From F23-D06 sp045132055 (GTDB lineage: Bacteria > Bacteroidota > Bacteroidia > Bacteroidales > WCHB1-69), in NCBI GenBank assembly GCA_045132055.1, contig JBGURP010000033.1, positions 310,001-374,000 on the forward strand: a stretch of 64,000 bases of DNA. Direction: 5' to 3'. The notes under the pieces were generated by a model. The model was not told the origin of the DNA. It was given only the letters and a program-made list of their open reading frames with translations, and searched no databases. The first letter of the stretch is position 1; each line of letters opens with the position of its first letter. Below are positions 18,127-26,434 of the stretch, piece by piece. The position numbers and the translations under genes were made by a program.

Positions 18127-18184
18127 GTGTTTTTTATTGCAATTCCTCTCTGCCAATTTGTCAGCAGAATGTGTATGATAATTT

Positions 18185-18201
18185 TTGGCACGGTTGTTGT
18201 T
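18185..18201 (+). promoter_or_regulatory. Sigma-54-like minus-24/minus-12 element before dnaK
   Basis: TTGGCACGGTTGTTGTT matches the sigma-54 consensus YTGGCACGrNNNTTGCW at all fixed positions except one (GT in place of GC at minus 12), with the exact 10-base spacing. It would start transcription near 18212, about 72 bases before the dnaK ATG. No properly spaced TAnnTTTG box is seen there; TAATTTTTG at 18179-18187 is one base too long. Confidence 0.55.
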
Positions 18202-18283
18202 TTATGTTTCACGTCGCTTTGAACCGATATGATTCAGGGCGCGAGTAAAAAACTGAAATAATAACAATTAAATAAACATCAAA

Positions 18284-20233
<1,950 letters not shown>

Positions 20234-20243
20234 TGTTTGTAAA

Positions 20244-20261
20244 GGCGCACGGCCGTGCGCC
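20244..20261. repeat. Palindrome GGCGCACGGCCGTGCGCC (dispersed family, copy 1)
   Basis: A perfect 18-bp palindrome 10 bases after the dnaK stop. Its core CGCACGGCCGTGCG and its left flank TGTAAAG recur at 45702-45722 in the other orientation, marking a dispersed repeat family. Confidence 0.85.
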
Positions 20262-20278
20262 TCTGCATAAAAACACTA

Positions 20279-20313
20279 AACGGACACCGATTATTCGATG
20301 CCCGTTTTTTATT
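20279..20313. terminator. Terminator between dnaK and the convergent VCBS gene
   Basis: AACGGACACCGA and TCGATGCCCGTT form a 12-position stem with two mismatches and a TTAT loop, followed by TTTTTTATT. It can act in both directions. Confidence 0.75.
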
Positions 20314-20334
20314 GTCCGATATTGCCTTTAGAAA

Positions 20335-22557
20335 TTATTGTTTGATAACGCGTTTGGTCACCATGCCCTTTTCTGTCATGACGCGGAAAAAGTAAACTCC
20401 GGGAGCGTTTCCCGAAAGGTCAAGCTCGGCCATGTTGCCGTCAACCTTGACAGTCATGATCAGCTTGCCATACACATCGAAAACCTCCACATTTTCAATG
20501 CTCGATTCTGCATTCTCAATTCTCAATTTTCCTGAGGTCGGGTTGGGGTAGGCGCTTAGGGTGTGCCGCGCATACGAGGGTGTGCCTGATTCGTGTGTGA
20601 CAGGGCTGCGGCCGCTCAAATAGGCTGCCCCGCCGGCATAGTTGCCCACGATGAGGTCGGGGTAAGAGTCGTTGTCAATGCGTGCAATCGCGGCGGCGGT
20701 GCGTCGGCCCTCGCGCAAGGGCGTGGCACAATGCTGGCAGTCGCTGTCGGCGCTTTCATAAACCATCCCGTCGCAAGTGTAGTGGCCCAACGGGTCTTCG
20801 TCAATGCCGTTATAGTAGAAAATTTGCCCCTGCTCGCTGCCGCAGAATAGCACAGTGCCGTGCAACGAGTCTCGGTACAGACAGGGAACGCTGTAGCCAA
20901 AATACGACAACTCGGGATTGCGTACGTCCACGCCGCCCAGCGAGTCGGTGACGAATATAAAGTCTGTGGTTCCGCAAGTGCCGATGTTTTGGTAGTAACT
21001 CAGCATCCCGCGCTGGTTGCCGATGATGAGGTCGTTACGTCCGTCACCCTCCAGATCGAAAAACACAGGAGTGCTGAATTTGCCCACATCAATGTTGAGG
21101 TAGTCTGGATATATCTCGCCTCCGTTGCTAGTCAGCCTTTGGTGCGGCACGAGCAACAGGGTGCCGTCTTCTTGCCCGCAGAGCATATCTGTTTGCCCGT
21201 CGCAGGTGAAATCGCCGAAGGTGGGATGCAAAGCATGGAGGTTGAGCGCTTTCAACTGGCCGAAGTCTTCATCTTGCAGTTGGAAAACAGGTTGCGATGG
21301 CGTGCCTGTGTTTTGATAATACTGGATAGATGAAGAAAAATAGGATGTCAGAAATCCATTGATATACTGTGCACTGTCGAAGCTGCCATAGTTGGCAAGG
21401 AAAAGATCCTGCAAGCCATCACCGTTCCAGTCGAAAAGTACCGGATGGCAGCCGCTGCCCACATCCAGCATCTCTTCTTGCAAAAAAGCGGTGCTGGTGA
21501 GGGTGAATTGCTGCAGAAGTGTGTCGTAATCATATCGCCACACACTGTTCATGTCCTGCGATTTTCCCAGTGCGGGATCAGAAGGCGACACGATCAGCGA
21601 TGGAGAGTTTTGCTCCGGAAGAGAAATGAGTGCTGCCGCAGGCATGGAAAACAGGTGCACCGGAGCACCAGCGGGAAACGCCGTGTTCTGCTCGGTCATG
21701 CGAGCTTCCTGCATTGTGCCATGGTTGTAGAGTACAATCAGGTTGGGGTAGTCGATGTCGCCTATCAGGATGTCGGGCAGCCCGTTATGGTCGAAGTCGT
21801 GCAGCAGCATGGAAGAACCCGTATGGCGCGTGTGCCCGCCATCGTCACCCTCCTTGCTGTTGCAGTCAGAGAAAAGTGTGATGGCATTGTTGTCACCGGC
21901 CTCCTCGAAGTGTCCCCAACATTCGGATTCCAGACGGAAATCAAACACCTCAGGATTGTCGCTGTAGTTGCGCAAATGATGAACATATTTCCCCAATACC
22001 CAGAAATTCAGGAGATCTAAGTGCCCATCCTGATCGATGTCTTCTACAATTAGATAATCGTCCGGCGAAGCGAAGATATTGACGTAACCATTGTAGTAAT
22101 AGGCTTGTAACTGTTCCGTGATTAGCTGGAATTCTAATTGTTCGTCGGAAATGTTTTTGAATACCCGCACACCAGCCAGCCCGTAGGTGAAAATGTCGGG
22201 TTTTCCATCGAAGTTAAAGTCTCGCAGAATTACCCAGTCATGTAATTCGGGGAAGGATTTGGCGTATTGTGGCGCATAGAGGTAGCGGTTGTCGCATCGC
22301 AGGAAGGTCAGAATCCGGTTGCCATGCTTCTCGAAAGCCATCAAATCGTTTACCCCGTCCAGGTCCAGATCTATTTCGGAGAAATGCACAGCATTCATGC
22401 CTCCTGCCCACACCATGGCAAGTGTGTCGGGTGTATTGACAGATACGGAGCAGGAATTGCGGTAAAAACTGAAATCTTCTGTTACATACTGGGCTTTTGC
22501 CTCAATCATGAGACAGAGGCAGCAGAGGAATAGACAGAGATTCTGAAAGGCTTTCAT
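20335..22557 (-). CDS. FG-GAP/VCBS-repeat protein with T9SS type A sorting domain
   Basis: This 740-residue secreted protein has a signal peptide (to about residue 22, AKAQ), several FG-GAP/VCBS-type repeats with calcium-binding-like acidic loops (DLDLDGVNDL, DFNFDGKPDI, DIDQDGHLDL, DFDHNGLPDI, DWNGDGLQDL), and a C-terminal type IX sorting domain (YPNPTSGKL ... GVYFFRV ... KRVIKQ). It should be exported by T9SS and attached to the surface or released. The sorting domain is partly encoded by a block of 7-bp repeats (20490-20531). The M23 peptidase gene is 8 bases upstream on the same strand, suggesting one operon. Confidence 0.85.
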   Translation of the reverse strand: MKAFQNLCLFLCCLCLMIEAKAQYVTEDFSFYRNSCSVSVNTPDTLAMVWAGGMNAVHFSEIDLDLDGVNDLMAFEKHGNRILTFLRCDNRYLYAPQYAKSFPELHDWVILRDFNFDGKPDIFTYGLAGVRVFKNISDEQLEFQLITEQLQAYYYNGYVNIFASPDDYLIVEDIDQDGHLDLLNFWVLGKYVHHLRNYSDNPEVFDFRLESECWGHFEEAGDNNAITLFSDCNSKEGDDGGHTRHTGSSMLLHDFDHNGLPDILIGDIDYPNLIVLYNHGTMQEARMTEQNTAFPAGAPVHLFSMPAAALISLPEQNSPSLIVSPSDPALGKSQDMNSVWRYDYDTLLQQFTLTSTAFLQEEMLDVGSGCHPVLFDWNGDGLQDLFLANYGSFDSAQYINGFLTSYFSSSIQYYQNTGTPSQPVFQLQDEDFGQLKALNLHALHPTFGDFTCDGQTDMLCGQEDGTLLLVPHQRLTSNGGEIYPDYLNIDVGKFSTPVFFDLEGDGRNDLIIGNQRGMLSYYQNIGTCGTTDFIFVTDSLGGVDVRNPELSYFGYSVPCLYRDSLHGTVLFCGSEQGQIFYYNGIDEDPLGHYTCDGMVYESADSDCQHCATPLREGRRTAAAIARIDNDSYPDLIVGNYAGGAAYLSGRSPVTHESGTPSYARHTLSAYPNPTSGKLRIENAESSIENVEVFDVYGKLIMTVKVDGNMAELDLSGNAPGVYFFRVMTEKGMVTKRVIKQ
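20490..20531. repeat. Six heptamer units inside the T9SS sorting domain
   Basis: Six consecutive degenerate 7-bp units of the type AATTCTC (for example 20518-20524) lie in coding sequence. They encode the stretch RIENAESSIENVE. The unit matches those of the intergenic arrays at 16858 and 38691. Confidence 0.75.
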
Positions 22558-22565
22558 GGCGATTG

Positions 22566-23522
22566 CTATCTGACACGCAGGCGTTGGCCTTCGCGGATGA
22601 AATCGCTTCTCAAGTGGTTCAGCTTTTTGATTTTGGAGACAGTAGTGTGGTATTTTTGCGCGATTTTACCCAAATTGTCGCCTTTGCGCACTTTGTAATA
22701 GGCAGTGGCAGTCTGCGGTTTGGCAGGAGCGGCTTGTGTGGGGTCGCTTTGCACGGGAGTGGGGGTAGAAACACTATAACCTGAAACATACATGGTGTCG
22801 TACTTCAGCTTAAAGTTCTCGAAGTCCACCAGACGGTTTGGGTTGATGTCCTGACCTAAATAGCGGATTTCAAAGTGAAGATGGGAACCGTAGGAACGTC
22901 CAGTGTTGCCGCCAAGACCGATAATCTCGCCCGCGTGTACCATCTGTCCGGGGTTGACCAGTCTGCGTGAGAGATGGGCATAGTAGGTTTCCAGCCCATT
23001 GTCATGGCGGATGACGATGAGGTTGCCATATCCGCCGGTATTGCTGCCCTTGGAAATGCGCACTTGACCGTCCCAAGCAGCGGCCACGGGTGTGCCAGTG
23101 GGATAGCCCAAATCGACGCCACGGTGCATGCGTCGACGACGCCAGCCATAGTCGGAAGTCTTCCGGAAGTTGGCAGGATGATGGTAGCCGTCCAAAACTA
23201 TGGTGTCGCGAGGCGTTGAGCCAACGTGATTGTAGTGAATACGGATGATGTCGAAGTTCTGGTAGCGGCCGTAACCGGGCATCCAGTTGAAATAGGTGAA
23301 CAGCATGCCGTCGCCGTGGTCCACGTTGTCCAATGAGGCCAAATCCTCGTCAAAATTCAGCTTGTCGCCAAGCGTATCCTCCGGAATGGCAGAATCGATG
23401 TGGGCAGTGTCGTTCACCACACTGAACTGGATGTGATTTTCCTGTGCGTAGGCATGGCCACATAAGACAATAACAAAAAATAAATTCAATACTATATGTA
23501 TAGTAAGACGAGATTTTTTCAT
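22566..23522 (-). CDS. M23 metallopeptidase with C-terminal LysM domain
   Basis: This 318-residue exported protein is a peptidoglycan endopeptidase of the lysostaphin/LytM type. The zinc-binding motifs HRGVD and HLHFE are intact, with DYGWRRRRMHRGVDLGYPTG before the first. A LysM peptidoglycan-binding domain occupies the last 45 residues (YYKVRKGDNLGKIAQKYHTT...). A signal peptide spans about residues 1-26. It likely remodels the cell wall in the periplasm. Confidence 0.9.
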   Translation of the reverse strand: MKKSRLTIHIVLNLFFVIVLCGHAYAQENHIQFSVVNDTAHIDSAIPEDTLGDKLNFDEDLASLDNVDHGDGMLFTYFNWMPGYGRYQNFDIIRIHYNHVGSTPRDTIVLDGYHHPANFRKTSDYGWRRRRMHRGVDLGYPTGTPVAAAWDGQVRISKGSNTGGYGNLIVIRHDNGLETYYAHLSRRLVNPGQMVHAGEIIGLGGNTGRSYGSHLHFEIRYLGQDINPNRLVDFENFKLKYDTMYVSGYSVSTPTPVQSDPTQAAPAKPQTATAYYKVRKGDNLGKIAQKYHTTVSKIKKLNHLRSDFIREGQRLRVR

Positions 23523-23549
23523 AAGTAAATAAAATAATAACCGAATCGG

Positions 23550-23771
23550 TTAGCGGTTGTGACTTCTGCGGGTGTTGTGCTTGCGTATGTGATACGTGGT
23601 AGTCTGCGAGGTGGTGGCGTTCCACTTCGGCTGGTGGCGGGTTCTCTTCTTGCTGTACTCCACCTTGGATTTCGTACTACCTTGGGAAGTGCTGCAGGAT
23701 GAGAAAGATACCATAAACACAACACATAAGATGACCGTGATTATATACAAAAAGGATTTTTTCTTACCCAT
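23550..23771 (-). CDS. Small basic lipoprotein
   Basis: This 73-residue protein starts at the ATG at 23771, 20 bases after a TATATTTG box. A long hydrophobic segment ends in a lipobox (SFSSC), and the mature part is short and rich in Lys, Arg, Thr and His (KKRTRHQ, HIRKHNTRRSHNR). I do not recognise a family. The strong promoter and intact lipoprotein signal support a real gene. Its positive charge would suit contact with peptidoglycan or DNA, but that is speculation. Confidence 0.6.
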   Translation of the reverse strand: MGKKKSFLYIITVILCVVFMVSFSSCSTSQGSTKSKVEYSKKRTRHQPKWNATTSQTTTYHIRKHNTRRSHNR

Positions 23772-23791
23772 TGTTCCAAATTTTAAGGCCG

Positions 23792-23799
23792 CAAATATA
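23792..23799 (-). promoter_or_regulatory. Minus-7 promoter box (TATATTTG)
   Basis: Minus-strand TAnnTTTG match before the small lipoprotein gene. Confidence 0.6.
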
Positions 23800-23899
23800 C
23801 AATATTCTTGGCAAACCAAGCTTTGTTTTAACGATTTTTAATCTGAAATATTGCATAATGTGCTGCTGGTCAATAATATTTTATCTTTACTACCTTCCC

Positions 23900-23941
23900 T
23901 AAATCTATAATCTCTCATCTCTAATCTCTCATCTCTTTTCC
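23900..23941. repeat. Heptamer array directly upstream of recQ
   Basis: Six degenerate 7-bp units of the type CTAATCT / CTCATCT run in one phase up to the recQ promoter box. The next unit in phase (GTATCTT, 23942-23948) is part of that box. Confidence 0.8.
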
Positions 23942-23942
23942 G

Positions 23943-23950
23943 TATCTTTG
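23943..23950 (+). promoter_or_regulatory. Minus-7 promoter box for recQ (TATCTTTG)
   Basis: TAnnTTTG match ending 10 bases before the recQ ATG, implying a leader of only a few bases. Confidence 0.6.
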
Positions 23951-23960
23951 CACCCGCTTT

Positions 23961-25847
23961 ATGGGACGGATTCATCAGATATTGAAACAATATTGGGGCT
24001 ATGACAGTTTTCGCCCGATGCAGGAGGATATCATCCTCTCCGTGCTGGAAGGCCGCGATACACTTGCCCTGCTGCCCACTGGTGGCGGCAAATCGATTTG
24101 TTTCCAAGTGCCTGCCATGGCGCTGGAGGGCCTTTGCATTGTGGTGTCTCCGCTCATCGCTCTGATGAAGGACCAAGTGGCCCATCTCAAAGCCAAGGGC
24201 ATCAAGGCTACTGCACTCTATTCCGGCATGTCTTACAATGAGATACAAGATGCTGTGCAGAATGTGATGTTCGATCCCGAGTACCGTTTCCTCTATGTGT
24301 CGCCCGAGCGGCTCCAGACCGACATGTTTCGCGTGAATTTGGAGAAGATGCCGGTGAAGATGATTGCAGTGGACGAAGCGCACTGTATCTCGCAATGGGG
24401 TTATGACTTCCGTCCGCCTTATCTGGAAATCGCCAACATAAGAAAAATATTTCCTCAGGCTCCTGTGCTGGCCCTCACCGCAACAGCCACGCCCGAAGTG
24501 GTAAGTGATATCCAGCGCAGACTGGAATTCAAGTCTGAAAATGTCTTCCAGAAAAGTTTTAAACGGGATAACCTGACCTATTTCGTGGTGAAAGAGGAGG
24601 ATAAGCACGGGCGTATGCTGCGCATCATGCAGCGCTATCCAGGTACGGGCATCGTGTATGTGCGCAATCGCCGCAAGACGGCCGAAGTGGCTGAATTCCT
24701 CTGTCAAAATGGCATAACGGCCGATTTCTACCACGCCGGCCTCCCGCCTAAGGAACGCGACCGAAAACAGGAAGACTGGATGATAGGGAAGACCCGTGTC
24801 ATCGTGGCAACCAATGCCTTCGGTATGGGCATCGACAAGCCGGATGTGCGCTTTGTGGTGCATATCGATGTGCCCGATTGTCTGGAGGCCTACTTCCAGG
24901 AGGCGGGTCGTGGCGGCCGCGACGAAAAGCCCTCCGTGGCCATACTCCTGTATGACGCGAACGACCTGCGACAACTTTCCCGCAATCTCACCATGTCGTT
25001 CCCGCCATTGGAAACCATCCGGGAGGTGTATGACGACCTGTGCCAGCATTATTACATTGAAATGGGTTCTGGCAAGAACACCATAAAGCCCTTTTACTTG
25101 GAGCAACACGCCCGCCGCATGAAAATGGATCCCGTGCAATTGTTCAATGCAGTAAGGTTTTTGGAAAAAGCAGGTGTGATTGCGCTCTCCGAACATTTGC
25201 GAGATACTTCTCAGCTGCACTTCAAGCTAAATGGTGACGAATTGATGGATTTTGAGGACAATCATCCTGATTTGGCAGAGCTTGTCAAGTTGCTGTTGCG
25301 TTCCTACGGCGGCCTGTTCACCCAGTACGTCAAAATTGACGAGCATCTGATTGCCGCCCGCGCGGGCCTGACGCTGGAAGAGACAACAGTACAACTTCAG
25401 ACACTGCATCAAGCTGGGGTTGTCTCTTACCAGCCGCAAAGCGATATTCCGCTCATCGTGTTTTTGCAAGACCGTATTCCCGAGAATCATATCTATTTCG
25501 ATCCATCTGTATATGATGTCCAAAAGAAAAAAGCGCAGGAGCGGGTGGAGGCGGTACGCGCGTATGTCACCTCTCAAGACGAGTGTCGCAGCCGGTTGCT
25601 GTTAAGCTATTTCGGTGAAACAGACAGTACGGCGTGCGGAGAGTGTGACGTGTGCAGGAAAAACACGCATGGTGCGGTCAATGAGCAGGAATTTCAAAAA
25701 CTGTCACGGAAAATACTCCGCCTGCATCGGCAAGGTTTGTCAAAGAAGATAATCCTTGAGCAACTCGCTGCCCAGGAGGATGAAGAGCGTGTTCTTTTTG
25801 TAATGCGTTGGTTGATAGATAATAACGCTATCAAGGTTCAAAAATAA
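23961..25847 (+). CDS. recQ: ATP-dependent DNA helicase RecQ
   Basis: This 628-residue 3'-5' helicase acts in recombination and repair. Walker A is TGGGKS (residues 40-45), the Walker B DEAH box is at 138-141, and the C-terminal helicase domain contains ATNAFGMGIDKPDVRFVVH and QEAGRGGRD. The zinc-binding CxxCxxC cluster (CGECDVC) follows. No HRDC domain is evident; the C-terminus has a winged-helix-like tail instead, as in shorter Bacteroidota RecQ paralogues. The start is fixed by the conserved opening HQILKQYWGYDSFRPMQ. Confidence 0.93.
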   Translation: MGRIHQILKQYWGYDSFRPMQEDIILSVLEGRDTLALLPTGGGKSICFQVPAMALEGLCIVVSPLIALMKDQVAHLKAKGIKATALYSGMSYNEIQDAVQNVMFDPEYRFLYVSPERLQTDMFRVNLEKMPVKMIAVDEAHCISQWGYDFRPPYLEIANIRKIFPQAPVLALTATATPEVVSDIQRRLEFKSENVFQKSFKRDNLTYFVVKEEDKHGRMLRIMQRYPGTGIVYVRNRRKTAEVAEFLCQNGITADFYHAGLPPKERDRKQEDWMIGKTRVIVATNAFGMGIDKPDVRFVVHIDVPDCLEAYFQEAGRGGRDEKPSVAILLYDANDLRQLSRNLTMSFPPLETIREVYDDLCQHYYIEMGSGKNTIKPFYLEQHARRMKMDPVQLFNAVRFLEKAGVIALSEHLRDTSQLHFKLNGDELMDFEDNHPDLAELVKLLLRSYGGLFTQYVKIDEHLIAARAGLTLEETTVQLQTLHQAGVVSYQPQSDIPLIVFLQDRIPENHIYFDPSVYDVQKKKAQERVEAVRAYVTSQDECRSRLLLSYFGETDSTACGECDVCRKNTHGAVNEQEFQKLSRKILRLHRQGLSKKIILEQLAAQEDEERVLFVMRWLIDNNAIKVQK

Positions 25848-25909
25848 TTTTTTTGATGTAACATTTGCTGTAGAGAATGCGACATTTCTGATGTGAGATG
25901 ATTTTTTAT

Positions 25910-25940
25910 TTTGGTCGTTTCACATAAAATGTTATTTTTG
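25910..25940 (+). promoter_or_regulatory. Full Bacteroidota promoter TTTG-N19-TATTTTTG
   Basis: A minus-33 TTTG (25910-25913) and a minus-7 TATTTTTG (25933-25940) are 19 bases apart, the textbook spacing for the Bacteroidota housekeeping sigma factor. It drives the 25966 gene and probably the T9SS type B gene. Confidence 0.75.
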
Positions 25941-25965
25941 CAGGTTTTAAAGTAAAAATGAAATT

Positions 25966-26415
25966 ATGAAAAAGACTATCCTATTATTTTTTGCCCTTGG
26001 GATGCTGTTGACAGGGTACAGCCAATATCTGAAGCCCAAGAGTGAATTCGTGCTGAATGACAGAATGTACGAAATTTTCTCGAAGGCAGATATTGAGAAG
26101 ATGTACAATGAAGATTTTGAGAATTTGTTCCGCCAGAACTTCAAGATGAGCTATTTTGCCCGTGTGGCTGGAAAGAGTGTGGAAAATGGCCAAATGCTCG
26201 GCTACATTGAGGAATACGCCAAGCCTGGAGTGGTTGTGGATGAAGCTCGTATCATTCGGGAGGGCGGTCTTAACCCATTCGATTTCTCATTTCCTCAGGA
26301 TGAGAATCAAACGAATGTAATCCGTATGCATACACCTGACCATTTTGTGGTGATTCTTTCGAAACGCGATTATGCCGAGATGGAACAGGCCAATCTCAAA
26401 CAGTTTGATTATTAA
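25966..26415 (+). CDS. Exported protein of unknown function
   Basis: This 149-residue protein has a signal peptide (MKKTILLFFALGMLLTGYSQ). The mature part is mixed helix and strand with no cysteines and no motif I recognise; segments such as LNDRMYEIFSKADIEKMYNEDFENLFRQNF look helical. It has a complete promoter and is 19 bases upstream of the large T9SS type B gene, with which it is probably co-transcribed. Confidence 0.65.
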   Translation: MKKTILLFFALGMLLTGYSQYLKPKSEFVLNDRMYEIFSKADIEKMYNEDFENLFRQNFKMSYFARVAGKSVENGQMLGYIEEYAKPGVVVDEARIIREGGLNPFDFSFPQDENQTNVIRMHTPDHFVVILSKRDYAEMEQANLKQFDY

Positions 26416-26434
26416 CAGATAGAATTTTGCTGTT

